A stretch of 58,370 bases of DNA from an uncultured Anaerolineae bacterium (GTDB lineage: Bacteria; Chloroflexota; Anaerolineae; Anaerolineales; Villigracilaceae): contig CAIVSQ010000588.1 in the NCBI GenBank assembly GCA_903908605.1, positions 1-58,370 on the forward strand. The letters run 5' to 3'. Below the pieces are notes generated by a model. The model was given only the letters and a program-made list of their open reading frames with translations. It had not been told where the DNA came from and made no database searches. Made by a program: the position numbers and the translations under genes. Below are positions 15,475 through 24,592 of this stretch, piece after piece. How positions within the stretch are numbered: the first letter of the stretch is position 1; each line of letters begins with the position of its first letter.

Positions 15475-15780
15475 ATGGAAATCCCCTCCATTAGCTCCAG
15501 TCTTATCCCATCTATTCCTGAGATGGGTTCGGTTCAGAAAAACTCGTCCAGTGGAAACCTCAAAAAAGTTACCCAGACCTTCGAGGACATGCTTACTACC
15601 CTCAACCAGTCCCAGGCAAAATCCGATAATCTCGTTCAGCAGCTCTCCCAGGGTGATAACGTAGATTTGCACACCGTCATGATTGCCATGGAAGAGAACA
15701 ATGTCAATTTCAATGTAGCCCTTGGTATTCGTGATAAGTTGGTTGAAGCCTATCGCGAAGTGATGAGAATGCAGGTATAA
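15475..15780 (+). CDS. fliE: Flagellar hook-basal body complex protein FliE
   Basis: 101 residues, two bases after the flgC stop. The family C-terminal half is clear: TFEDMLTTLNQSQAKSDNL, GDNVDLHTVMIAMEENNVNF, and ALGIRDKLVEAYREVMRMQ with the terminal MQV. FliE joins the MS ring to the rod and is exported early. Confidence 0.93.
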   Translation: MEIPSISSSLIPSIPEMGSVQKNSSSGNLKKVTQTFEDMLTTLNQSQAKSDNLVQQLSQGDNVDLHTVMIAMEENNVNFNVALGIRDKLVEAYREVMRMQV

Positions 15781-15821
15781 CCACGCGGCCGGCCCTTTGC
15801 ACATAGTGAGGATCTCGAATT

Positions 15822-17534
15822 ATGCTAGTACCGATTACAAAACAATTCACTTCTTACTGGAAACGCCAGCCAACCTCGCGTCAAATTACCGTGGTTGCCC
15901 TGGTCATTACAGTCTTAATCCTGGTGCCCGTGTTGGTCAGTTGGGCCACCACCCCCAGCTATGAAGTCGCCTATAGTGGCCTTAGCGAGCAGGATGCCGC
16001 CCAAATCGTTGCCAAGCTGGATGATAACGCTATTCCCTACCAGCTCAAGAATAGCGGCACCATTCTTGTCCAGACAGACCAGGTCTACACCACCCGCCTG
16101 CTGATGGCTCGTGAAGGTTTGCCCCAGTCCAGCACGGTCGGTTACGAGTTGTTTAGTGGCAACACCCTCGGCATGACCGAGTTTTCCCAAAAGATTAATT
16201 ACCAGCGTGCCCTGGAAGGTGAGCTGGAACGCACGATCGGCAGCCTTTCTGCAGTTGAGGCGGTTCGTGTTCATGTTGTTACCCCCGCCAAGACCCTGCT
16301 TTCCTCCGACCAATCTCCCACCACTGCTTCCGTCACCATCAAGATTAAGTTGGGTGAAAGATTGGATGATGCCCAGGTTGGCTCTATTACCCACCTCATC
16401 GCCAGCAGTGTCGAAGGCCTCAAGCCCGAAAACGTAGTTGTAGTGGATAGCAATGGCAACATGCTCGCCGATGGCACCGGCAAGGTCGGTGATCCCACCG
16501 CTACCACCAAGAATAACCAGCGCGTTGCCGAATTGGAATACGCCTCAGAAGTTCAACGAAGAGTCCAGACCCTGCTCGATAAAATCCTCGGCCCCAACAA
16601 GTCCGCCGTTCAGGCTACTGTCGATATGGATTGGACCCAGCGCGAAGTGACCTCCAATTCCTTCGAGCCGACCACCATCGCCTTACGCAGTTCCCAGGTG
16701 ATCACCGAATCGTCCAGCAGCGCCGATGGCAGTACCGGTGGCATCCCAGGTGCGGGCTCCAACCTGCCCACCCCCATTGCTACCAACGTGGCTTCCAGCG
16801 GTGCCTCCAACTTCCAGCACAACGAACAAACCCTCAATTACGAAGTAAGCCAGGTCCAATCGAAAGAAGTGATTGCCCCCGGCAAGGTAACCCGTGTTTC
16901 TGTTTCCGTCATGGTCGATAATATCACCGACCAAACCCAGCTTGATTCCATCCGCGCCGCCGTCCAGGGTGCTGCTGGCATTGATACCACCCGTGGTGAC
17001 CAGATCGTGGTGGAATCATACGCCTTTGACCGCACTGCCTACGATGCCATGATCGCGGAACTCGCTAATCAGCAGCAGCAGGAGCTATATATGCAAATCG
17101 CGACGGTCGTGGGCGCTGCCCTTGCTTTGATGGTCCTCTTGTTCTTCGTCCTGCGCATGCTCAGCAATCTGCGCAATGCTTCCAAAGAAACCTGGCGCCC
17201 CGTGTTGCGACCGGTTGCCGAAATGGCAGCCTTGCAACCTGCACCTGCCTTTGCCTCCATGCCCGTCACCAACACCATGCCGCAAATACCTGCTCCTGGT
17301 CTTAATTCCGCCATGGCAGCCGCCATGGCCGGTCGCCCGGAACCTTCCTCGCTGCCCACCCCCCAACAGCCACCTGAAGAAGAAAGTGTTGTTGTTCAAA
17401 TCGCGTCCCGTGCTCAGTCCTCCACAACCTCAGAAGATGAGCAACGTGCCCGCGTTATTTCCCGCCTGACCGAGGAAAACCCCGCTACCGTCGCTGAAAT
17501 TATCCAGATCTGGTTGAATGAAGGTAAACGGTAA
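15822..17534 (+). CDS. fliF: Flagellar MS-ring protein FliF
   Basis: 570 residues, close to the usual 530-580. A membrane segment lies at about residues 25-46 (VVALVITVLILVPVLVSW), then YscJ/FliF ring-building motifs (YSGLSEQDAAQIVAKLDD, REGLPQSSTVGYELF, ELERTIGSLSAVEAVRVH). A second membrane segment is near residues 424-444 (VVGAALALMVLLFFVLRML). The cytoplasmic C-terminal end (ARVISRLTEENPATVAEIIQIWL) is the FliG-binding helix. It forms the ring around which the motor and export gate assemble. The stop shares one base with the fliG start (TAATG). Confidence 0.96.
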   Translation: MLVPITKQFTSYWKRQPTSRQITVVALVITVLILVPVLVSWATTPSYEVAYSGLSEQDAAQIVAKLDDNAIPYQLKNSGTILVQTDQVYTTRLLMAREGLPQSSTVGYELFSGNTLGMTEFSQKINYQRALEGELERTIGSLSAVEAVRVHVVTPAKTLLSSDQSPTTASVTIKIKLGERLDDAQVGSITHLIASSVEGLKPENVVVVDSNGNMLADGTGKVGDPTATTKNNQRVAELEYASEVQRRVQTLLDKILGPNKSAVQATVDMDWTQREVTSNSFEPTTIALRSSQVITESSSSADGSTGGIPGAGSNLPTPIATNVASSGASNFQHNEQTLNYEVSQVQSKEVIAPGKVTRVSVSVMVDNITDQTQLDSIRAAVQGAAGIDTTRGDQIVVESYAFDRTAYDAMIAELANQQQQELYMQIATVVGAALALMVLLFFVLRMLSNLRNASKETWRPVLRPVAEMAALQPAPAFASMPVTNTMPQIPAPGLNSAMAAAMAGRPEPSSLPTPQQPPEEESVVVQIASRAQSSTTSEDEQRARVISRLTEENPATVAEIIQIWLNEGKR

Positions 17535-18538
17535 TGGTTGCTGGGATTGATAAAGTATCCGCCCTTTTATTGGGCCTTGGTGTTGAACTCTCTTCCAAGG
17601 TGCTCCAGTACCTGTCCGAAGGTGAAATCGAGCAGGTACTCATGGCTTTGGGCCGTGCCGGCACAGTCTCCCCTGAGGTCCGCCACATTGCCTTACGGGA
17701 AGCCTGCGAGCTCAGCTCCACGGATGCCGACCAGCCCCGTGGTGGTGTTGAATATAGCCGCCAATTGCTTGCCCGTGCTGTCGGTCCCCGTCGCGGTACC
17801 GAAATCCTTGAGCGCATCTCCGTTCACCAGCAGTTGTCGTCTTTTGAAATGCTCAAAAACGCAAATCCGCAGGAAGTGGCTGTACTGCTCGAAGAGGAAA
17901 TGCCCCAGACCATCGCCCTGGTACTCTCGTATCTCGAAGCCAAGGTTGCGGCCGATATTCTCACCAGCATGTCAAAGGAAAACCAAATTGAAGTGACTCT
18001 TCGCCTGGCTGCCATGGATCGGGTTTCTCCCCAGGTTGTCCAGCAAGTCGAAAAAAATCTCAAGAGCAAGCTCTCCAGCGTCATCAACGAGGCCGATTTC
18101 CGTGCCACTGGTGGCGTTGCCTTCCTTGTAAAAATGCTCAACCAGGTCGATCGCGGCGCTCAAAAATCTATTTTTGAAGCCCTCGAAACCACCAATCCCA
18201 AGCTCGTCGATGAAATTCGCTCCAACATGTTCACCTTCGATGATCTTGCCAAGCTGGACGATCGCACCATGCAGCGTGTTCTGCGTGATGTCAGCAAATC
18301 TGACCTTGCCTTGGCGCTTAAAGGTGCTCCCGATAAACTTCGTGACAAAGTGTTCAACAATCTGTCTGAGCGTGCCCGCGAAAATCTAAAGGAAGAAATC
18401 GAAATTTTAGGTCCTCAACTTGCCAAAAATGTTTACACATCCCAACGCAAGATCGTCGATTCTGTTCGCGCCCTCGAGGATTCTGGTGAAATTGTGATCG
18501 CTGGTGGTGGTGGTGAAGATTATGAAGTCATTTCTTAA
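17534..18538 (+). CDS. fliG: Flagellar motor switch protein FliG
   Basis: 334 residues. N-domain: ALLLGLGVELSSKVLQYLSEGEIEQV. Middle domain: EEMPQTIALVLSYLEAKVAADIL. C-terminal torque domain: FTFDDLAKLDDRTMQRVLRDVSKSDLALALKG, with the charged residues needed for torque kept (DDR, R-x-x-R-D). The usual EHPQR motif of the middle domain reads EMPQT at residues 122-126, which is unusual. Start ATG 17534 overlaps the fliF stop. FliG links the MS ring to the C-ring and to the stator. Confidence 0.96.
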   Translation: MVAGIDKVSALLLGLGVELSSKVLQYLSEGEIEQVLMALGRAGTVSPEVRHIALREACELSSTDADQPRGGVEYSRQLLARAVGPRRGTEILERISVHQQLSSFEMLKNANPQEVAVLLEEEMPQTIALVLSYLEAKVAADILTSMSKENQIEVTLRLAAMDRVSPQVVQQVEKNLKSKLSSVINEADFRATGGVAFLVKMLNQVDRGAQKSIFEALETTNPKLVDEIRSNMFTFDDLAKLDDRTMQRVLRDVSKSDLALALKGAPDKLRDKVFNNLSERARENLKEEIEILGPQLAKNVYTSQRKIVDSVRALEDSGEIVIAGGGGEDYEVIS

Positions 18539-19487
18539 TCCACTGATTAGCGGTGCCTCCGCCGATCAACACGCCGTCTGGATGCCCAGCGAAGACCTGG
18601 TGCCCTATGTTCCCAAGCAGGAAAAAAAGGAACAGGTTAAAGCCATGTTCCTGGAGGACCTGCTCGAGAAAAAGGAACAAAAGCCACGTTCCAATATTCA
18701 TACCGTCGATTCAAACAAGCAGTTTACGAAATGGCAACCAGGCGGCATGGATTGGCAGCCCCCTTTTGTGGGCCACGATGCCTGGGTTTTTATTGAAACC
18801 GATCAGGACGTAGTCCTTCCTACTCCCAGTCAGGAAGTTGTTGTGGAACAAAACGTCCCCCAACCCGCCCCTGTCGAACCTCCCTTCGATCCTGAAAGAG
18901 AGGCCGGTGCCATTCTACGCCGTGCCCGCGCCGAAGCCGATGAGATCATACTTGAGGCTCAACGCGCCGCCGATAGCTCAGTCTCGCAGGCCCTCGAAGA
19001 AATTGAACAATTAAAACAGGACGCTGTTCAGCAGGGATTGCAGCAAGGCTTGAATGAATTACGCCAGGAACTGGGAACCTTGCTCGGCGCTTCCCGCCTG
19101 ATGGTCGATGAAGTTCAGGAATGGAAAAAGAGTCTCCTTGCCCAGGGCGAGCAGGTCATTGTCACCATGGTCAAAGATATCGCCCAGACCATGTTTTCTG
19201 AGGGTGTTCAGCTTGATGGCCAGGCCCTCCAGATGAACCTCAACCGTGTCATGGAAAGCGCCCAGGGTCTCGGTGATTTGAATATCTTCCTGAACCCCCG
19301 CGATGCCCGCCTCCTGGATCCCTCCTGGAGTGAATACCAGTTATTGATTTCAGGCGACAGGATCAAAGTAATCCCTTCGGAAAACATCACCCAGGGTGGT
19401 TGTTTCGTAAAGGGCAGCATGGGTACCGTTGATGCCCGTGTTGAAACGCAACTCACAGCAGTTCTAAAAACCTTTGATGAAAATTAA
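18522..19487 (+). CDS. fliH: FliH-like flagellar export ATPase regulator
   Basis: 321 residues from ATG 18522, which overlaps the last 17 bases of fliG; a GTG at 18504 is less likely. The C-terminal 190 residues fit FliH/HrpE: AGAILRRARAEADEIILEAQRAA (long coiled coil), GLNELRQEL, then VTMVKDIAQTMF, LNRVMESAQGLGDLNIFLNPRD. The N-terminal 130 residues are variable, with a Trp-rich patch (TKWQPGG, DWQPPFV) that may contact the C-ring. Assignment rests on position between fliG and fliI plus this pattern. It binds FliI and holds it inactive. Confidence 0.85.
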   Translation: MKSFLNPLISGASADQHAVWMPSEDLVPYVPKQEKKEQVKAMFLEDLLEKKEQKPRSNIHTVDSNKQFTKWQPGGMDWQPPFVGHDAWVFIETDQDVVLPTPSQEVVVEQNVPQPAPVEPPFDPEREAGAILRRARAEADEIILEAQRAADSSVSQALEEIEQLKQDAVQQGLQQGLNELRQELGTLLGASRLMVDEVQEWKKSLLAQGEQVIVTMVKDIAQTMFSEGVQLDGQALQMNLNRVMESAQGLGDLNIFLNPRDARLLDPSWSEYQLLISGDRIKVIPSENITQGGCFVKGSMGTVDARVETQLTAVLKTFDEN

Positions 19488-19503
19488 CGGTCACTAAGCA
19501 GCC

Positions 19504-20832
19504 ATGGATCCTACTCAGATCGACCTCATGCGTTACCGCAAGGCACTCACCCACCTCAACCCGCTTACCATTTCTGGTCGGGTCGTTCAGGTGGTCGGCC
19601 TTACCGTGGAGACTATGGGGCTGAACTGCCAGATCGGCGAGATTTGCGAGATCCAGACCGGCGGTCGTGACACCCTGCTGGCCGAAGTAATCGGTTTTCG
19701 CAACAAGCATACCCTGCTTATGCCGCTCGGCAGCATGGAAGGTATCCAACCCGATAGCCTTGTTCGCTCGGTATCGCGTGCATTCAAGGCCCCTGTCGGG
19801 CAATCCCTTATCGGTCGGGTCCTCAATGGTCTTGGTGAACCGATTGATGGCAAAGGTCCGCTCGAAGCCGTCGAATGGGCTTCAACCAATCAAACCCCAC
19901 CTCACCCCCTCCAGCGCTCCGCTATTGATGAACCACTCATTACCGGTGTCCGTGTGATTGATGGCATGTTAACTTGTGGTAAGGGTCAGCGTATGGGTAT
20001 CTTTGCCGGCAGCGGTGTGGGAAAAAGCACCCTGCTCGGTTCCATCGCCCGCAACTCAGAAAGCGATATCTCCGTCATCGCCCTCATCGGCGAACGTGGT
20101 CGTGAGGTGCGCGAGTTTCTCGAACGCGATCTCGGCCCCGAAGGCCTGGCTCGTTCTGTTATCGTGGTTTCCACCTCAGATCAGCCCGCCCTTGTTCGTC
20201 TCAAAGCTGCCAACGTAGCCATGACCATTGCCGAGTATTTTCGTGATACTGGTATGGACGTAATGTTCATGATGGATTCAGTCACCCGCTATGCCATGGC
20301 CCAACGCGAAATTGGCCTCTCAATTGGCGAGCCCCCTGCCAGCAAAGGCTACACCCCCTCCGTTTTCGCCATCTTGCCCAAGCTGTTGGAACGGGCCGGG
20401 CGCGGTGAGCATGGTTCAATCACTGGTTTCTTCACCGTCCTGGTTGAAGGCGATGATTTCAACGAACCCATTTGCGATGCCGTCCGCGGTATCCTCGATG
20501 GACACATTATTCTTAGCCGTGCCCTTGCTGCACGCAATCACTATCCTGCCATCGATGTGCTCAACAGTGTCAGCCGTGTAATGCCTGCCATCACATCCCG
20601 TGATCACATGCAGTTGGCTGCCTTTGCCCGTAAAAACCTGGCCGTCTACGAAAAAGTCCGCGATCTTGTCAACATTGGCGCCTATGTCAAAGGCTCCGAT
20701 CCAGAGGTCGATACTGCCCTGCTTGTTCAACCCGTGCTCCTGTCTTTCCTTCAGCAGAATCGCGGGGAAGTCACCATCTTTGACCAAACCCTGCATTACA
20801 TGGCCGAGATTAGCAAAGCCGTTGCAAACTGA
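19504..20832 (+). CDS. fliI: Flagellum-specific ATPase FliI
   Basis: 442 residues, normal length. Walker A is GSGVGKST at residues 169-176, with IGERGREVREF and the Walker-B-containing MDVMFMMDSVTRYA downstream. The family signature PASKGYTPSVFAILPKLLERAG is present, and GRVLNGLGEPIDG precedes the nucleotide-binding domain. It is an F1-beta-like hexameric ATPase that unloads chaperones and drives substrates into the flagellar export gate. ATG 19504 lies 16 nt after fliH. Confidence 0.97.
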   Translation: MDPTQIDLMRYRKALTHLNPLTISGRVVQVVGLTVETMGLNCQIGEICEIQTGGRDTLLAEVIGFRNKHTLLMPLGSMEGIQPDSLVRSVSRAFKAPVGQSLIGRVLNGLGEPIDGKGPLEAVEWASTNQTPPHPLQRSAIDEPLITGVRVIDGMLTCGKGQRMGIFAGSGVGKSTLLGSIARNSESDISVIALIGERGREVREFLERDLGPEGLARSVIVVSTSDQPALVRLKAANVAMTIAEYFRDTGMDVMFMMDSVTRYAMAQREIGLSIGEPPASKGYTPSVFAILPKLLERAGRGEHGSITGFFTVLVEGDDFNEPICDAVRGILDGHIILSRALAARNHYPAIDVLNSVSRVMPAITSRDHMQLAAFARKNLAVYEKVRDLVNIGAYVKGSDPEVDTALLVQPVLLSFLQQNRGEVTIFDQTLHYMAEISKAVAN

Positions 20833-20851
20833 TTTCGCCCGAGGTAACTGA

Positions 20852-21304
20852 ATGGCCCTTAAGTTCTCATTGCAAAATGTACTCGATATCCGCCACGGCA
20901 AGGTTGAGCTCCTCGAAATTGAGCTTGGCAAACTGCTCACTGCCCAACAGCAAACCCAGGTCCTCTTGCGTTCGCTCCAGGAATTCCAGGTCAACCTGTT
21001 GGAACAGCTAAGCGTTGCCCAGACCGGTGAAATTGATTTGTTCAAAATCGGCCTGCTGCGTCTCAATATCCTCGATGCTGCCAAGCGCATTGAAATAGTC
21101 ACGCTCGAGCTGGAAAGACGTGAATGGGAAATTAAAAACAAACGCAACGAGCTAATTGAAGCCAGGCAGGCCGAGGAAACCCTCGAGATCCTCAAACGTA
21201 AGCGTTATGAGACCTATATGGCCGAACAGCTCCAGATCGAATCTCGCGAACAGGACGATATCTACATCGCCCAGGCCTATCGCAACCAGCGTAAGGAGAA
21301 TTGA
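20852..21304 (+). CDS. fliJ: Flagellar export protein FliJ
   Basis: 150 residues, almost entirely predicted coiled coil, beginning [25 protein letters not shown] as in FliJ proteins and ending with [21 protein letters not shown]. It works as the stalk of the FliI hexamer and as an escort for export chaperones. GAGGTAAC precedes ATG 20852. Position between fliI and the SLT/flgB/fliK genes supports the call. Confidence 0.85.
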   Translation: MALKFSLQNVLDIRHGKVELLEIELGKLLTAQQQTQVLLRSLQEFQVNLLEQLSVAQTGEIDLFKIGLLRLNILDAAKRIEIVTLELERREWEIKNKRNELIEARQAEETLEILKRKRYETYMAEQLQIESREQDDIYIAQAYRNQRKEN

Positions 21305-21309
21305 TTTTC

Positions 21310-21879
21310 ATGGACAACTCAATTTTTACAGGCCAATTCCAATCAGCAATCTATAAGCTCATGTTCGCCATGTTGCAGAAGTACAGCGACAAGGCGGGGA
21401 CAGGCACCAAGACCCAGTCCACTGCCGATGCCCAGTCCACCACCGATACTCAATCGACGAAATTGACTTCTGCTAGTGAAGTCACCGGTGATTTCGCTGC
21501 CCTCATCAACCAGACCGCCAAAAAATATAATGTTAATCCGCAGTTGGTGCAGGCCGTTGTAAAGGCCGAGTCCAACTTCAACCCGTCAGCCGTTTCATCC
21601 GTTGGCGCTCAGGGTTTAATGCAGCTTATGCCTGCCACCGCCGCTGGCCTAGGGGTGACCAACCCCCTCGATCCTGCTCAAAACATCGAAGGCGGTGTCA
21701 AATTTCTCAGCCAGCTCCTCGATCATTACAATGGCAATGTCCGTCTGGCTGTTGCCGCTTATAATGCCGGCCCCGGTGCGGTCGATCGCTATAACGGTAT
21801 TCCACCTTATCAAGAAACCCAGACCTATGTGGAACGTGTTTTGGGTTACTACAATTCCAGCAATTCCTGGCAGGCATAA
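21310..21879 (+). CDS. Lytic transglycosylase (SLT domain) in flagellar operon
   Basis: 189 residues from ATG 21310. Residues 60-185 are a Slt70/goose-lysozyme-type domain: catalytic Glu87 in [10 protein letters not shown], then [32 protein letters not shown] and [17 protein letters not shown]. There is no signal peptide; the first 60 residues are Ser/Thr-rich and could serve as an export signal for the flagellar type III system. It cleaves glycan strands and probably opens the wall for the rod, as FlgJ does elsewhere. In Bacillus this slot between fliJ and fliK holds ylxF. The stop is followed two bases later by flgB. Confidence 0.88.
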   Translation: MDNSIFTGQFQSAIYKLMFAMLQKYSDKAGTGTKTQSTADAQSTTDTQSTKLTSASEVTGDFAALINQTAKKYNVNPQLVQAVVKAESNFNPSAVSSVGAQGLMQLMPATAAGLGVTNPLDPAQNIEGGVKFLSQLLDHYNGNVRLAVAAYNAGPGAVDRYNGIPPYQETQTYVERVLGYYNSSNSWQA

Positions 21880-21881
21880 TC

Positions 21882-22283
21882 ATGGCAGATTCACTTTTTG
21901 TAGATAATGCTTCCCGCGCCGCCAAGGTTGCTCTCGATGGTCTCAGTCTTCGCCAGCAAGCCATCAGCCGTAACCTTGCCAACGCCGATACGCCAGGCTA
22001 CAAGGCGCAGACCGTCAATTTTGAAGACACCCTTAAGAATATGTTCAACCGCGATGACTCGCTCCGGTTGACTCAAACAAATTCTGCCCATTTGGAACCA
22101 AACACCACGCAAAACGCCAGCTTCTCACTCACTTCTCGTCCGGGAGGGAGCATGCGCGCTGACGAAAACAATGTGGATGTTGATATTGAGATGGCCGACA
22201 TGGCTGAAGTCGGTATTCAATACCAGGCTGTGACCCAGTTGATTTCAAAAAAATTACTGCTTCTCAAAACACTAGCGAGGTAA
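21882..22283 (+). CDS. flgB: Flagellar basal-body rod protein FlgB
   Basis: 133 residues. The N terminus LSLRQQAISRNLANADTPGYKAQTVNFEDTLK is the rod-protein signature with the FlgB-specific NLANADTPGY. The C terminus NNVDVDIEMADMAEVGIQYQAV gives the FlgB coiled end. It forms the proximal rod with FlgC, FlgF and FlgG. It starts two bases after the transglycosylase gene and stops two bases before fliK. Separation from flgC is odd, because the two are usually adjacent. Confidence 0.93.
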   Translation: MADSLFVDNASRAAKVALDGLSLRQQAISRNLANADTPGYKAQTVNFEDTLKNMFNRDDSLRLTQTNSAHLEPNTTQNASFSLTSRPGGSMRADENNVDVDIEMADMAEVGIQYQAVTQLISKKLLLLKTLAR

Positions 22284-22285
22284 AA

Positions 22286-23635
22286 ATGGTTAGTCTTCTT
22301 CAACCCGCCGGGCAATCTCCCCCCAGCAGCCCGCATACGACATCGCAACCCAGTGATTTTGATGTCGATTCGGACCTGTCTTTTAATGAGGTTCTCAAGG
22401 CACGGGCCAAGAAAGAACAAAAAGAAGTGTCAAACAGCATGTTCACCGCTGTCTCCGCCATGGCTGGGGCAACCCAGGCCATTCGTCCGGAAGTCGTTGA
22501 GCTTCAACCCGCGCCTGTCGCAGCCCACACAGGTAACGGTCGCTCAATTTCCTCTGTCAGTTCCGCTTTTGAGACCGTCGGCAAGGCCTTCAACTCCACC
22601 CAGCCTGTGCAAAATGAAGCCGTCGGCCCAGAAGCCAATTCCAAACAGCAATCCGCCTCGGCCGCTTCCGGTTCAGCTGAAGGTGCTCACCCTGCCGGTC
22701 AAAAACCGGTCGATGGCAATGTTCCCCCTGTCACCGGGCCCTCGCCAGATGCGCCTGCCACCCCTTACCAGGCTTTGCAGTCCTCAGCAGAGGCACAGTT
22801 GGCCCAGTCCGCAGCTGAGCTGGCCAAAAACGTCAATACAACCGGCAACGTTGAAACCCAGTCCTCCACTGCCTCAGCCCAACCCGGCAACGGGCAGGCC
22901 GCTGCGCCAGCCAACACAGTCGTTGTGCCCGCCGAAACCCAGAAAGTTGATCTCCAGGGTGTGCCAGTTGTCTCTCCTCCTGGTCAGGTCACGGCACTTT
23001 CCGGCGCTCAGGCTGGCACGGTTGACCCCGGGCAGGTTGCTGCCGTAACCAGCGCTGTTCCTTCCGTACTACCCGAGACGGCCAGCGCTCCAGTGCCCAA
23101 CACCTCCACCGCGCTCGGAGCCATGGCTGCCACTAATCTAGCGCCTGCGGTCTCTGCACCTGAGATGCCTGCGGCGGGCAAAGTCTCGGTTCCTGGCACA
23201 GTCGCCATCGAGTCGACTGATGTCGTCCAGCAAGTGCTTCGCCAGATGAGTGTTAATCTTCAAAACGGCTCTTCATCCATGCGCTTGCAGTTAAACCCCA
23301 AGGAATTGGGCGCCATCGATGTTCAGATGGTTAAAAATTCTCAGGGCGTAAGTGTGACCTTCTTTGCTGAACAAGCTGGCACCGGACGGCTGCTTGAGAC
23401 GCAACTCGATCAACTTCGCCAGTCGCTCACCAATTCAGGCATCCAGTTGTCCAATCTCAATATCGGCCAGCATGGCCAGTTTGGGCAGCAAGGAAATTTC
23501 TACAAGCAGGCCTACCCGTTCGCGCAGCAAACTATCCGCGCCGTCGCCCAGGAAGAAGCCTCTCCTGACCTTCTGGGACGCACCCGCATCGAACGGTTGG
23601 ATGGTCAACCGGCAGGCGTGGATTATCACGTTTGA
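22286..23635 (+). CDS. fliK: Flagellar hook-length control protein FliK
   Basis: 449 residues. The N-terminal 310 are Ala/Pro/Ser/Gln-rich and low-complexity, typical of the molecular-ruler part. The C-terminal Flg_hook domain (about 320-415) reads LRQMSVNLQNGSSSMRLQLNPKELGAIDVQM, then SVTFFAEQAGTGRLLETQLDQLRQSL and GIQLSNLNIG. FliK measures hook length and switches the export gate from hook to filament substrates. It lies between flgB and flgD, as expected for this operon. Confidence 0.92.
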   Translation: MVSLLQPAGQSPPSSPHTTSQPSDFDVDSDLSFNEVLKARAKKEQKEVSNSMFTAVSAMAGATQAIRPEVVELQPAPVAAHTGNGRSISSVSSAFETVGKAFNSTQPVQNEAVGPEANSKQQSASAASGSAEGAHPAGQKPVDGNVPPVTGPSPDAPATPYQALQSSAEAQLAQSAAELAKNVNTTGNVETQSSTASAQPGNGQAAAPANTVVVPAETQKVDLQGVPVVSPPGQVTALSGAQAGTVDPGQVAAVTSAVPSVLPETASAPVPNTSTALGAMAATNLAPAVSAPEMPAAGKVSVPGTVAIESTDVVQQVLRQMSVNLQNGSSSMRLQLNPKELGAIDVQMVKNSQGVSVTFFAEQAGTGRLLETQLDQLRQSLTNSGIQLSNLNIGQHGQFGQQGNFYKQAYPFAQQTIRAVAQEEASPDLLGRTRIERLDGQPAGVDYHV

Positions 23636-23667
23636 TCACTCAATATTAAAAGAAAAGGAGCCACCAA

Positions 23668-24096
23668 ATGCAGGTAAATGGAACGTCCAGCAATTCACCC
23701 TTGTCTGCCTATACTGCCACTCAGCAAACAACCAAGTCAGATACGTCATCCGTGGATTCGTCGCAGTTCATGAAGATCCTTCTCACCCAGCTCACCCACC
23801 AGAACCCGCTTGAGCCCATGGATAACGCCGAGATGATGTCGCAGTTTTCCCAGCTCAACTCGCTGCAGGAATTACGCGATATCCACACCTCTATGGATAG
23901 CGTCTCTTCCGCCAATCAGACAACCTACATGGCCAGCCTCATCGGCAAAACCGTTAAGGTCAACAATGCGGATGGTGAAATCATCGAAGGTGTTGTCGAC
24001 AGTGTCAGTCTCGAAAAAGGCAATTACCAGTTCCGGATCGGTGACAAGAGCTATGCCATCGCTGATTTGCTTGAAATCAAGGCAGGCAAGGCATGA
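23668..24096 (+). CDS. flgD: Flagellar hook capping protein FlgD
   Basis: 142 residues. The core MKILLTQLTHQNPLEPMDNAEM and SQFSQLNSLQELRDIH is the FlgD N-domain, and YMASLIGKTVKVNNADGEIIEGVVDSV starts the small C-terminal part. It is shorter than enterobacterial FlgD (about 230) but in line with Gram-positive and Chloroflexota-style short forms. AAAAGGAG lies before ATG 23668. FlgD caps the growing hook. The stop overlaps the next start by four bases (ATGA). Confidence 0.93.
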   Translation: MQVNGTSSNSPLSAYTATQQTTKSDTSSVDSSQFMKILLTQLTHQNPLEPMDNAEMMSQFSQLNSLQELRDIHTSMDSVSSANQTTYMASLIGKTVKVNNADGEIIEGVVDSVSLEKGNYQFRIGDKSYAIADLLEIKAGKA

Positions 24097-24515
24097 CAGA
24101 CGCATTCCGCGTTCAACTTGAACGTGTGACTGCTGTCGGTGATAAAACTCCCAAACCGGCCGGCACAGCCACAACCGTGCAAGGGCCGTCTTTCTCCGAA
24201 ACCTTGCAAAGTGTCCAAAATGTCAAGTTTTCCACCCATGCCCAAAAGCGCTTGCAAAGTCGCGACATCTCTTTAAACAGCGATAACGTTACCCGGCTTT
24301 CTGATGCCATCGACAAGGCCGAAAAGCGCGGTGGGAAATCCTCTCTCGTCATGGTCGATGATATGGCCTTCATTGTAAATATCAAAGATCGTCTCGTCGT
24401 CACCGCCCTCGATGCCAACCAACGCGGCGAAGGGGTCTTTACCCAGATCGATAGTGTTGTCTTCGCAGACCCGCTTAGCAACACCCGCAAGTCTTCAGTT
24501 GATATAAAAGGTTAG
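24093..24515 (+). CDS. Flagellar operon protein of the TIGR02530 family
   Basis: 140 residues. The 90-residue core has the family pattern FSTHAQKRLQSRDISL, KAEKRGGKSSLVMVDDMAFIVNIKDRLVVTALD. The ATG overlaps the flgD stop (ATGA), and flgE follows, which is the usual place for this family in Firmicutes flagellar operons. The biochemical role is not established; it is small, soluble and without a signal peptide. Confidence 0.85.
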   Translation: MTDAFRVQLERVTAVGDKTPKPAGTATTVQGPSFSETLQSVQNVKFSTHAQKRLQSRDISLNSDNVTRLSDAIDKAEKRGGKSSLVMVDDMAFIVNIKDRLVVTALDANQRGEGVFTQIDSVVFADPLSNTRKSSVDIKG

Positions 24516-24592
24516 TACTTTTCAAATCCTCTTTATCTACAGGCCGGCCCTCTTGGAGGAAGCCTGAAGACCATTCTTTAGGAGAAAATAAA

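Noticed and set aside
15787-24549. GGCCGGCC octamers at 15787 and 24542 flanking parts of the flagellar operon
   Set aside because: The same octamer also occurs at 13751 and near 48997, so it looks like background in this GC-rich sequence.
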